Assembly (NCBI GenBank): GCA_007120555.1
Contig: SKNL01000139.1
Span: 1-10,914, forward strand
Direction of reading: 5' to 3'
Length of the DNA: 10,914 bases
DNA from: Balneolales bacterium
Lineage (GTDB): Bacteria > Bacteroidota > Rhodothermia > Balneolales > Natronogracilivirgulaceae
Part shown: one piece after another, positions 1-6,191 of the stretch
Layout: the number at the start of each line of letters is the position of its first letter
Numbering within the stretch: the first letter of the stretch is position 1
Notes under the pieces: model-generated
Told to the model about the DNA's origin: nothing
The model's input: only the letters and a program-made list of their open reading frames with translations
The model's database searches: none
Position numbers and translations under genes: made by a program

Positions 1-369
1 AATCTGGAAGATTTTTACGGCCAGCTGCAACAGATCAAGAAGATGGGGTCCATGAGGGATCTTGTCGGAATGATTCCCGGCATGAGCAAGCAGCTGGGAG
101 ATGCGGAGATAGATGACGATGCCATGAAACCGGTCGAAGCCATCATCAACTCCATGACCATTGAAGAGCGGAGGAAGCCCGAACTGATTAATGGCAGCCG
201 CCGCAAAAGGATAGCACAAGGCTCCGGTACCACGGTTCGCGAGGTCAATGATCTTCTGAAGCAGTTTACCCAGATGAAGAAAATGATGAAGACCATGACC
301 AAGATGAACAAAATGGGCCGCGCCATGGAAGGGTTGAAAAACCTGACCGGACAACGAGGAATACATTAG
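1..369 (+). CDS. ffh: Signal recognition particle protein Ffh/SRP54, C-terminal part (5' end outside window)
   Basis: The frame is open from base 1 and ends at TAG 367-369, giving the last 122 residues of the SRP GTPase. The NG GTPase domain lies upstream of the window; only the M domain is visible. The M domain binds 4.5S/SRP RNA and hydrophobic signal sequences for cotranslational targeting to the membrane. Diagnostic segments are GMIPGM, then SMTIEERRKPELI, then the RNA-binding helix-turn-helix signature SRRKRIAQGSGTTVREVN, followed by the Met-rich helix QFTQMKKMMKTMTKMNKMG. The protein ends in GQRGIH with no long extra tail. Only 33 bp separate it from rpsP, and ffh-rpsP-rimM-trmD-rplS is a common gene order, so it probably belongs to the same operon. 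The identity is very secure; the gene is incomplete only because the window starts inside it. Confidence 0.96.
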   Translation, partial: NLEDFYGQLQQIKKMGSMRDLVGMIPGMSKQLGDAEIDDDAMKPVEAIINSMTIEERRKPELINGSRRKRIAQGSGTTVREVNDLLKQFTQMKKMMKTMTKMNKMGRAMEGLKNLTGQRGIH

Positions 370-388
370 GAACAACGATAAACCTGCT

Positions 389-393
389 AGGAG
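389..393 (+). promoter_or_regulatory. Ribosome binding site deciding the TTG start of rpsP
   Basis: AGGAG at 389-393 sits 9 bases before TTG 403. No ATG or GTG lies in frame nearby, and the protein read from this TTG (VRLRLQRHGRKK) matches the normal bS16 N-terminus at once. The site therefore supports a non-ATG start. Confidence 0.7.
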
Positions 394-402
394 CAAAAAA
401 CA

Positions 403-1317
403 TTGGTTAGATTAAGATTACAAAGACACGGAAGAAAAAAACTTCCCTTTTACCACATTGTCGCTGCGGACGTACGCACCAAACGTGACGGACGCATCAT
501 CGAGGATCTGGGAAGATTCAACCCGACCCAGGAGCCATCCCTTCTGCGTCTGGAGACGGACCGGGTGATATACTGGTTGAAGAACGGCGCACAGCCGACG
601 GACACCGTCCGTTCCATCCTCAAAAAAGAGGGTGTTTTCTACCGCCTGCACCTGGAAAGATGGGGCAAATCCGAAGAGGAGATTGAGGCCACTGTTTCGG
701 CGTGGAAGGAAGAGCGCAGCAAAAAGAAAAAAGCGCCCGCCACCAAGGCCGAAAAAATGAAATCCCAGCTTAAGGCCGAAGAGGAGCAGTTCAAGAAAGA
801 CCAGGAGGAGAAAGCAAAGGCCGCCGCCGAGAAGTCACTGATTGAAGCCGAAGAGGCAAAGGCCGCGGAAGCAAAGAAGGAAGAAGAAGAAGCGGCCGTT
901 GCGGAAGCCGAAGCTGCGGAAAAGGCTGCGGAAAAGGCTGCGGAAAAAGCGGAAGAAAAAGCGGATAAGACCGAGGCAAAGTCTGTAGAAAAAGTTGAAG
1001 AGGCCCCCGTTGCCAAAGAGGAAAAAGAAAAGGCAGATGTAAAGGCCGAAGAAGCGCCGGCTGAGGAGAAGGAGGCCGGGGAAGATGCCGACCAGAAGGC
1101 CAAGGAAGAAGCCGTGAAGAAATCAGGAAAGAAGGCGGAAGAGAAACCTGTAGCTGAAGAGAAGGCGGAAGCTGAGGAAAAGCCGGAAGAAACGCCGGAA
1201 AAAGAAGCCGAAGCCGTTAAGGAAGTAAAAAAGGAAGCCGCGTCAGGTAAGAAGGAAGAGAAAGAAAAACCGGTTGACGACGCTTCCGAAGAAGAATCGA
1301 AAGAAAAGAAAAAATAG
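403..1317 (+). CDS. rpsP: 30S ribosomal protein bS16 with a ~200-residue Glu/Lys/Ala-rich C-terminal tail
   Basis: bS16 binds 16S rRNA early in 30S assembly. Residues 1-80 are a clear bS16 core: RLQRHGRKKLPFYHIVAAD near the N-terminus, RDGRIIEDLGRFNP at about 28-41, and YWLKNGAQPTDTVRSIL at 57-73. Residues 81-105 are the extension seen in Bacteroidota-type bS16, ending in a WKEE segment. From about residue 106 to 304 the protein is low complexity: by my count about 152 of 199 residues are Glu, Lys or Ala, with no Cys or Trp. It is probably helical or disordered. Most bS16 proteins have about 80-180 residues, so 304 is very long. Start is TTG 403 with AGGAG 389-393 upstream; stop is TAG 1315-1317. 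The tail is in frame with the core and I see no frameshift, so it appears genuine. Its role is unknown. The gene lies in the ffh-rpsP-rimM-trmD-rplS operon. Confidence 0.95.
   Translation: MVRLRLQRHGRKKLPFYHIVAADVRTKRDGRIIEDLGRFNPTQEPSLLRLETDRVIYWLKNGAQPTDTVRSILKKEGVFYRLHLERWGKSEEEIEATVSAWKEERSKKKKAPATKAEKMKSQLKAEEEQFKKDQEEKAKAAAEKSLIEAEEAKAAEAKKEEEEAAVAEAEAAEKAAEKAAEKAEEKADKTEAKSVEKVEEAPVAKEEKEKADVKAEEAPAEEKEAGEDADQKAKEEAVKKSGKKAEEKPVAEEKAEAEEKPEETPEKEAEAVKEVKKEAASGKKEEKEKPVDDASEEESKEKKK
913..972 (+). repeat. 12-bp tandem repeat inside the bS16 tail
   Basis: Three nearly identical 12-bp units (GCTGCGGAAAAG, the last ending in A) occupy 913-948. Two decayed units follow at 949-972. The unit is in frame with rpsP and encodes AAEK, AAEK, AAEK, AEEK, ADKT at residues 171-190. 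This is direct evidence that part of the tail grew by slippage or unequal duplication. Confidence 0.85.
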
Positions 1318-1336
1318 CACGCAACGGGTATTTTCT

Positions 1337-1340
1337 GAGG
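1337..1340 (+). promoter_or_regulatory. Ribosome binding site deciding the rimM start
   Basis: GAGG at 1337-1340 lies 8 bases before ATG 1349. It favours this ATG over the in-frame upstream TTG 1274, which would lie inside rpsP and add 25 residues not expected in RimM. Confidence 0.55.
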
Positions 1341-1348
1341 TTTCAGAT

Positions 1349-1873
1349 ATGGCAAAAGAACCGAGTCCGGGCCTGTATCCGCTTGGTATCATTGCCAAAG
1401 CCCAGGGAACCCGTGGTGGTTTTTTGATGGAAGTAAATGATCCGGCAGCCTTGATGGAAATGCCGGATCTGTTGTATCTCCGCTACCCGGACAGTCAGTG
1501 GGTGCCGTATCGTGTTGAAGAAATGCGGCCGCACCAGGCCGGAAAACGGAGCGTGTTCTTTGTCAGACTGGAAGGAATTACCACCCGCACCGAAGCGGAG
1601 CAGCTGAGAGGCCTGGAGGTTAAAACAGACCGTTTTACGGAAAGCTCTCCCGATCCGGACAATGTCACCGGGTACACGGTACTCCGGAGTGATGAAACCC
1701 GGATGGGCGAAGTGGCGGATCTTATGGAAACGCCTGCCTACAGAATCCTGGTTGTCCAGGCAAGTGACAGGATTGTCCTGATACCCTGGATTGAACAGTT
1801 TGTTGTCGAAGTAGACGACGATTCCCGCACCATCCGCACCCGCAATACCGAGGACCTTGAAACGCTGGAGTAA
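1349..1873 (+). CDS. rimM: Ribosome maturation factor RimM
   Basis: RimM is a cytoplasmic assembly factor that helps mature the head of the 30S subunit and binds uS19. The 174-residue product has the family length. The N-terminal RimM beta-barrel starts with LGIIAKAQGTRGGFLMEV, the expected G-x-I-x-K-x-x-G-x-x-G pattern. The segment RTEAEQLRGLEV at about 87-98 is the domain-closing hallmark. The second half is a PRC barrel, starting near GYTVLRSD and ending with VLIPWIEQFVVEVDDDSRTI, which resembles the usual L-I-P-x-x-x-x-F-V-x-x-V-D. Start ATG 1349 is preceded by GAGG and lies 31 bp after the rpsP stop. TAA 1871-1873 is almost adjacent to trmD, which suggests translational coupling. The rpsP-rimM-trmD order is classical. 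Confidence 0.96.
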   Translation: MAKEPSPGLYPLGIIAKAQGTRGGFLMEVNDPAALMEMPDLLYLRYPDSQWVPYRVEEMRPHQAGKRSVFFVRLEGITTRTEAEQLRGLEVKTDRFTESSPDPDNVTGYTVLRSDETRMGEVADLMETPAYRILVVQASDRIVLIPWIEQFVVEVDDDSRTIRTRNTEDLETLE

Positions 1874-1878
1874 ACATG

Positions 1879-2571
1879 ATGAGAATTGACATCATATCGG
1901 CTGTACCGGAGCTGTTGCAAGGACCCCTGGACCACAGTATTGTCGGCAGGGCCCGCAAATCTGGAAAAGTAGAAATCGCTGTTCATGATCTGCGCGCATA
2001 CTCAACCGACAAACACGGAAAAGTCGATGACTACCCTTTCGGGGGTGGCGCCGGACTGGTGATGACACCGCAGCCGGTATTCGACTGCATCGGGTCGCTC
2101 AAGCAGGAAAGGGAATACCGGGAGATCATTTTCCCGACGCCGGACGCACTCCTGCTGGATCAGCCAACGGTGAACAAACTCTCGCTTCATGACAACATCA
2201 TTATTCTCTGCGGGCATTACAAGGGAATAGACCAGCGCATCCGCGACGAGCTGGTGACCTTGGAAATCAGCATAGGTGATTATGTGCTCTCCGGTGGAGA
2301 GCTGCCGGCCATGGTACTGGTCGACAGTATGGTCCGGCTGCTTCCTGGTGTCCTTGGTGATGCCGAAAGCGCCCTTGATGATTCCTTTCAGGACGGAATG
2401 CTGTCCCCTCCGGTGTACACACGTCCCGCCAGCTTCAGGGGACTGAGCGTCCCGGAAACCCTTACCTCCGGAAATCATGAACGCATCCGGTTGTGGCGAG
2501 AAGAAAAAGCCCTGGAGCGAACCAGGGAAGTTCGACCGGATCTATATAGAAATTTTATCAACAAAAAGTAA
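1879..2571 (+). CDS. trmD: tRNA (guanine-N1)-methyltransferase TrmD
   Basis: TrmD transfers a methyl group from SAM to N1 of G37 in tRNAs, preventing +1 frameshifts. The product has 230 residues, normal for the family. SPOUT trefoil-knot segments are clear: DDYPFGGGAGLVM, GHYKGIDQR in the SAM-binding region, and EISIGDYVLSGGELPA. The catalytic pair known from the Haemophilus enzyme (Arg154 and Asp169) is present in RLLPGVLG and LDDSF with exactly 15 residues between Arg and Asp; counted from the first Met they are numbered 154 and 169. The C-terminal tRNA-binding domain holds TSGNHERIRLWR and RPDLY. Two adjacent ATGs (1876 and 1879) are possible. I chose 1879 because GGAG 1867-1870 is 8 bases upstream and MRIDIIS is the typical N-terminus. 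Only 5 bp separate it from rimM, or 2 bp with the first ATG. Confidence 0.96.
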   Translation: MRIDIISAVPELLQGPLDHSIVGRARKSGKVEIAVHDLRAYSTDKHGKVDDYPFGGGAGLVMTPQPVFDCIGSLKQEREYREIIFPTPDALLLDQPTVNKLSLHDNIIILCGHYKGIDQRIRDELVTLEISIGDYVLSGGELPAMVLVDSMVRLLPGVLGDAESALDDSFQDGMLSPPVYTRPASFRGLSVPETLTSGNHERIRLWREEKALERTREVRPDLYRNFINKK

Positions 2572-2589
2572 CTAATCGTTTAACATACA

Positions 2590-2928
2590 ATGGAAAAGCT
2601 TACTCTTATCGAACAAGCCCAGACCCGGGATGATCTTCCTGATTTTCAGGCAGGCGACACGGTCAATATTCACTATCGCGTCCGTGAAGGAGACAAGGAG
2701 CGTGTTCAGCTGTATGAGGGTGTTGTTATCGGCAGAAAGGGTCGCGGCGCCAATCAGACGTTTACTGTGCGCAAAATATCGAACAATGTCGGTGTGGAGC
2801 GAATATTCCCTCTCTTTTCCCCCTTTATTGCGAAGATTGAAGTCAAAAAACGCGGCAAGGTACGTCGCGCCAAGCTGTACTATCTCCGCGCGCTTCGTGG
2901 CAAGGCAGCCCGCCTTCGCGAGAAGTAG
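2590..2928 (+). CDS. rplS: 50S ribosomal protein bL19
   Basis: bL19 sits at the 30S-50S interface and forms an intersubunit bridge. The 112-residue product is full length for the family. Visible signatures are the KOW-like region AGDTVNIHYRVREGDKERVQ, then YEGVVIGRKG, TFTVRKIS, VGVERIFPLFSP, and the very conserved basic end GKVRRAKLYYLRALRGKAAR. One deviation is NNVGVERIFP where many homologues have a Gly before VGVER; this is minor. The start ATG 2590 is the only sensible one, 18 bp after trmD, and has no clear Shine-Dalgarno sequence, which is common in Bacteroidota-like bacteria. It is the last gene of the operon; a terminator hairpin follows at 3062-3100. Confidence 0.97.
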   Translation: MEKLTLIEQAQTRDDLPDFQAGDTVNIHYRVREGDKERVQLYEGVVIGRKGRGANQTFTVRKISNNVGVERIFPLFSPFIAKIEVKKRGKVRRAKLYYLRALRGKAARLREK

Positions 2929-2931
2929 AAC

Positions 2932-2949
2932 CCCGGCAATCCCGGCAAT
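2932..2949 (+). repeat. Short tandem duplication, 2 x 9 bp
   Basis: CCCGGCAAT is repeated exactly twice, head to tail, right after the rplS stop. No function is evident. The rest of the 146-bp convergent spacer (2929-3074) holds a short CCGGT/ACCGG inverted repeat (3008-3012 and 3023-3027) and the start of the terminator hairpin. I see no gene in it. Confidence 0.6.
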
Positions 2950-3061
2950 CTTGTTATATCCTGTTGCGGGTGCAGCTGTATCGTGAAGGTATCGGTTCAC
3001 AGGGGTGCCGGTCCATATGGATACCGGTCCGCTTCGAATGCAGTTCCGCAAATATTTTTAG

Positions 3062-3100
3062 GAGATCCTCGGCCTCAGCGATAGAGGATCTCGACTTTTT
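3062..3100 (+). terminator. Rho-independent terminator of the rpsP-rplS operon, overlapping the 3' end of mrp
   Basis: A perfect 9-bp inverted repeat (GAGATCCTC 3062-3070 and GAGGATCTC 3084-3092, 13-base loop) is followed by GAC and five Ts (3096-3100). Orientation fits termination of the rightward operon. The stop codon of the convergent mrp gene lies inside the loop, and its final Glu-Ile-Leu codons form one arm. On the minus strand the hairpin is followed by an A-rich stretch (TAAAAATATTT), so it is less convincing there. Confidence 0.72.
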
Positions 3101-4172
3101 CTGTGGGTTCGCCGGTAGCGTTCCGGATAGCAATCTGCTGGGCCACACGCTGCGACAGTTCGATGAAAGCCTTTGCGGATGGGGTTGATGCATCGCCCAC
3201 GACAATGGGTTTTCCCGAATCCCCGCCTTCCCGCAGCAGCTGCTCGATCGGGATTTCACCGAGAAACGGCACGCCCATTTTTTCAGCAAGGTTCTTGGCT
3301 CCGTCCTTGCCAAAAATGTGATACTTTTTGTCGGGCATATCCGGTGGTGTGAAAAAGGCCATGTTTTCCACGATACCAAGCACTGGGACCTTCACCTTTC
3401 CGAACATGGCGACTCCCTTGCGGGCATCATCAAGCGCCACCGTCTGCGGTGTGGAGACAATAATCGCGGCCGTCAGCGGTACGGACTGAACAATGGTAAG
3501 CTGGATATCGCCCGTGCCGGGCGGCAGATCGAGTATGAGATAATCCAGTTCTCCCCAGTCGGTTTCACTCAGGAACTGTTTGACGGCACTCGAAACCATG
3601 GGTCCGCGCCATACTACGGCCTCATCCTGCTGCACCAGGAAACCCATGGAAAGAAGCTTGACGCCGTATTTTTCCAGAGGTATCAGTTTGCGCTGCGTGC
3701 TTATGTTCGGTCGCTCGTGGATGTCGAACATGGTGGGGATGCTCGGTCCATAGATATCCGTATCCACAAGTCCCACGCTCGCGCCGGCTTTGGCGAGGGC
3801 CACGGCCAGATTTACGGAAACAGTAGATTTGCCGACACCGCCTTTCCCGGAAGCCACGGCAATGATATTCTTGACATCTTTCAGCAGGTTCTGGTCCCCC
3901 TGTCCCGCAGTGCGGCTGCCCGTTACTTTGGAGCTCATGTTGGGGGTGACCACCGCATCCTTGTCCACAAGATGAGTAACGGCGTTTATGCAGGCACGTT
4001 CAATCTCAGCTTTCATCGGGCATGCAGGGGTGGTCAGATTCACCGTGAAAGCGACGTTTTTTCCGTCGATCTGAATATCCTCGATCATGTTCAGGGAGAC
4101 GAGATCCCTGCCGAGATCGGGGTCTATGACATTTCTGAGTGCATCCAGTACATCTTCTTTGCTAATGGCCAT
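3075..4172 (-). CDS. apbC: Mrp/ApbC-family Fe-S cluster carrier ATPase with N-terminal MIP18 domain
   Basis: This is a 365-residue cytoplasmic P-loop ATPase of the Mrp/NBP35/ApbC family, which carries or inserts iron-sulfur clusters into apoproteins. Residues 5-80 are a MIP18/DUF59 domain (VIDPDLGRDLVSLNMI, then TTPACPMK with Cys51). The ATPase domain has the deviant Walker A motif GKGGVGKST at 109-117, the switch region VDTDIYGPS at 136-144, and Walker B LILDLPPGTGD at 212-222. Family segments WRGPMVSSA, VSTPQTVALDDA, GIVENMAFF and VPFLGEIP follow. The CxxC that binds a cluster in many homologues is missing: that position reads FFTPPDMPDKKYHIFG, and Cys51 and Cys61 are the only cysteines. 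I believe this variant is usual in Bacteroidota-like lineages. Start ATG 4170-4172 has no clear RBS. The gene is convergent with rplS and divergent from gcvT, so it is probably monocistronic. Confidence 0.93.
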   Translation of the reverse strand: MAISKEDVLDALRNVIDPDLGRDLVSLNMIEDIQIDGKNVAFTVNLTTPACPMKAEIERACINAVTHLVDKDAVVTPNMSSKVTGSRTAGQGDQNLLKDVKNIIAVASGKGGVGKSTVSVNLAVALAKAGASVGLVDTDIYGPSIPTMFDIHERPNISTQRKLIPLEKYGVKLLSMGFLVQQDEAVVWRGPMVSSAVKQFLSETDWGELDYLILDLPPGTGDIQLTIVQSVPLTAAIIVSTPQTVALDDARKGVAMFGKVKVPVLGIVENMAFFTPPDMPDKKYHIFGKDGAKNLAEKMGVPFLGEIPIEQLLREGGDSGKPIVVGDASTPSAKAFIELSQRVAQQIAIRNATGEPTEKVEILYR

Positions 4173-4254
4173 AGGTCAATGCGGTTTTTTAAATGTAATA
4201 AATCTAAGCTGTAACGAATAACCTTTCCCTGTCTTGCTGACAACAAGAAAGAAT

Positions 4255-4269
4255 CGGGAAATATTCCCG
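4255..4269. repeat. Inverted repeat in the divergent mrp-gcvT spacer
   Basis: CGGGAA and TTCCCG arms are separated by ATA. The element lies 83 bp upstream of mrp and 94 bp upstream of gcvT. It could be an operator for either gene or a small hairpin. The 190-bp spacer 4173-4362 otherwise holds AT-rich DNA and no supported gene. Confidence 0.4.
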
Positions 4270-4320
4270 GAAGACAAAATAATATTGTCCATGGCCTGAA
4301 ATCGCATACCCAAAATCCCT

Positions 4321-4331
4321 TATGATATTTG
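4321..4331 (+). promoter_or_regulatory. Possible promoter -10/-7 element for the gcvT unit
   Basis: TATGAT (4321-4326) is one base from the sigma-70 -10 consensus, and GATATTTG (4324-4331) is one base from the Bacteroidota -7 box TAnnTTTG. No convincing upstream -33/-35 box was found at the right spacing. The site is about 32-40 bases before the gcvT ATG, a plausible position. Confidence 0.28.
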
Positions 4332-4362
4332 TATCTTGCACACTGAACCAAATTCGATCATT

Positions 4363-5466
4363 ATGTTGAAAAGAACCCCACTATTCGAAGCGCACCGAAC
4401 GTTCCGGGCAAAGCTCGTCGATTTTTACGGGTACGAAATGCCTCTCCAGTACAAGAGCATTCGCGATGAGCACATGTCCGTCCGAAATCACGCCGGCATA
4501 TTTGATGTCTCGCACATGGGAGAGATCCTGATTCGCGGGGACAAGGCCCTGGAAGTTGTTCAGGACCTGACGGCGAATGATGCCGCAAAGCTGAAAGCGG
4601 GAAAATCACAATACAGCGTCATGTGCCGCGAAAATGGCGGTATTGTGGATGACCTGCTTGTGTACTGCCTGTCGGACAAGGAATACATGCTGGTTGTCAA
4701 CGCATCCAACATAGAAAAGGATTTCAACTGGATCCTTCAGGTCAACGATGGCAGGGCGGAGATAAGCGACATTTCGGAAGAGATAGCGCTGATTGCCGTC
4801 CAGGGTCCGGAGTCCGCAACCATCATGGAGAAACTGACTAAAAACAATCCCGGCGGAATACCGATGTTCGAGTTCCGTTCGATGGCGGTTTCCGACTACG
4901 ACAACATCCTGGTCTCGGCTACCGGATACACCGGTGAAAAGGGATATGAGCTGTACTGCAACATCCGCCATGTCAATGTCTGTGACCTGTGGGAAAACAT
5001 TATTGTGGCTGGAGAGCCTCATGGCATCATGCCGTGCGGACTCGGGGCGCGCGACACGCTGCGGCTTGAAGCCGGACTGGCGCTCTACGGAAACGATCTG
5101 ACCGAGGAGCATACGCCGCTGGAGGCGGGACTCGGATGGCTTGTGAAATGGGACAAGGGAAGTTTCATTGGCAAGGACGCCCTGCTTGAACAGAAAAAGA
5201 ACGGCGTCAGCCGGCGCCTTCGCGGATTTGTTGTGAAGGAGGAGAAGCGCATCCCCAGGAACGGGCATGCGATAGCAAGCAAAAAAGGCGAGGTGTTGGG
5301 ACAGGTGACGAGCGGCGGCCTCTCGTTCATGCTGAACCGGGGCATTGCCATGGGATATATCCCGTCGGAACAGGCCGAGCCGGGCAACACCGTGATGATG
5401 CGCATCAGGGACAAGGAGCATCCCGCAGAAGTGATCAGGCCGCCATTCTATAAGAGAAAGAAATGA
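4363..5466 (+). CDS. gcvT: Glycine cleavage system aminomethyltransferase (T protein)
   Basis: The T protein takes the aminomethyl group from lipoylated H protein, releases ammonia and makes 5,10-methylene-tetrahydrofolate. The 367-residue product matches the family length. It opens with LKRTPLFEAH, a typical GcvT start. Further landmarks are FDVSHMGEI at 47-55, GGIVDDLLVY at 92-101 with the Asp96-Asp97 pair that should hold the folate-contacting catalytic aspartate, VQGPES at 146-151, ATGYTGEKGYEL at 187-198, GLGARDTLRLEAG at 226-238, TPLEAGLGWLVKWDKGSFIGKD at 251-272 and the C-terminal IRPPFYKRK. ATG 4363 is preferred to the in-frame TTG 4336, because MLKRTPL is the standard beginning. The stop overlaps the next gene's start as ATGA (5463-5466). 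No gcvH or gcvP is in the window, so the rest of the system must lie elsewhere. It is the first gene of a rightward unit. Confidence 0.96.
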   Translation: MLKRTPLFEAHRTFRAKLVDFYGYEMPLQYKSIRDEHMSVRNHAGIFDVSHMGEILIRGDKALEVVQDLTANDAAKLKAGKSQYSVMCRENGGIVDDLLVYCLSDKEYMLVVNASNIEKDFNWILQVNDGRAEISDISEEIALIAVQGPESATIMEKLTKNNPGGIPMFEFRSMAVSDYDNILVSATGYTGEKGYELYCNIRHVNVCDLWENIIVAGEPHGIMPCGLGARDTLRLEAGLALYGNDLTEEHTPLEAGLGWLVKWDKGSFIGKDALLEQKKNGVSRRLRGFVVKEEKRIPRNGHAIASKKGEVLGQVTSGGLSFMLNRGIAMGYIPSEQAEPGNTVMMRIRDKEHPAEVIRPPFYKRKK

Positions 5467-6191
5467 GACTCGAAATTGATGTGTTTTCGTCATCCATCTC
5501 CTTCAATGAACAGGATGTTCGGAACAAGACGGTTGTGGTAGTCGATGTGCTCCGGGCCTGCTCTACCATGCAGACAGCCCTTGAAAACGGAGCCGCAGGA
5601 ATCATACCGCTTGCCGAGAATGACGATGCGGGACGTTATACCCGGTATCTGGATGCCGGCAGCGTGCTTCTTTGCGGTGAAAAGGATGGGAAAAAAGTGG
5701 AGGGATATCAGCTTGGCAACTCGCCATTGGAGTTCACCAGGGAGGTGGTATCCGGTAAAACGATCCTGCTTAAAACATCCAACGGAACCCGCGCCATCAC
5801 CCGCAGCAGCAGTGCCGCCCGCGTGCTGGTTGGCAGCTTTCTGAATTTGTCGGCTGTTGTTGACATGCTGAAATCGGATAATGACGGAGATATTCTGCTG
5901 ATCTGTTCGGGCTGGAACAGCCGGCTTTCCATTGAGGATATGTTATGCGCCGGCGCGATCACGCACAGGCTTTTTGACAGGAAGTTGCCGGATGATGCCG
6001 CCGATGGTGTGAAAGTAGCGTTCGGCTTCTATGAGAAATTCGGCGCGGAAATACCAGCTCTTTTGAGAGAATGCAACCATGCAAAAAGGCTCCGGGAACT
6101 GGGGTACGAGGAGGATATTGACTACTGTGGCCGGGTGGATCTGTTTGCATCTGTTCCCCGCATGCACGAAGGAGTATTATCCATAAGATAA
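5463..6191 (+). CDS. comB: ComB-family 2-phosphosulfolactate phosphatase (putative)
   Basis: ComB enzymes are Mg2+-dependent phosphatases that convert 2-phosphosulfolactate to sulfolactate, first described in archaeal coenzyme M synthesis; many bacteria have homologues of less certain role. The 242-residue product is of family length. Characteristic segments are VVVVDVLRACSTMQTALENGA at 24-44, LLCGEKDGKKVEGYQLGNSPLEF at 69-91 (usual form GER-x-G-x-x-x-x-G-F-x-x-GNSP), LLKTSNGTRAI at 102-112, LVGSFLNLSAV at 122-132, and LICSGWNSRLSIEDMLCAG at 146-164. It appears intact and soluble. ATG 5463 overlaps the gcvT stop by four bases and TAA 6189-6191 directly abuts the ftsK ATG, so it is translationally coupled on both sides. 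No ComA or ComC relative is in the window, so the in vivo substrate is inferred from the family alone. Confidence 0.88.
   Translation: MRLEIDVFSSSISFNEQDVRNKTVVVVDVLRACSTMQTALENGAAGIIPLAENDDAGRYTRYLDAGSVLLCGEKDGKKVEGYQLGNSPLEFTREVVSGKTILLKTSNGTRAITRSSSAARVLVGSFLNLSAVVDMLKSDNDGDILLICSGWNSRLSIEDMLCAGAITHRLFDRKLPDDAADGVKVAFGFYEKFGAEIPALLRECNHAKRLRELGYEEDIDYCGRVDLFASVPRMHEGVLSIR

Noticed and set aside
639..1355. 238-codon minus-strand frame opposite the bS16 tail, Ser/Phe/Ala-rich
   Set aside because: The composition is simply the complement of GAA/AAG/GCC-type codons in the low-complexity tail. There is no RBS or family signature.
3008..3027. CCGGT/ACCGG inverted repeat as a second terminator after rplS
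   Set aside because: The stem is only 5 bp, the loop is itself palindromic and no T-run follows. The hairpin at 3062-3092 is far better.
3318..4214. 298-codon plus-strand frame opposite mrp
   Set aside because: It is antisense to a well-supported Mrp ATPase, has no conserved motifs, and runs out of the gene into the divergent spacer.
4336..4362. TTG start extending gcvT by nine residues
   Set aside because: MLKRTPL at ATG 4363 is the standard GcvT N-terminus, and the extension has no family support.
4606..5493. 295-codon minus-strand frame opposite gcvT
   Set aside because: It is antisense to GcvT, has no domain signature, and would conflict with the overlapping gcvT-comB junction.
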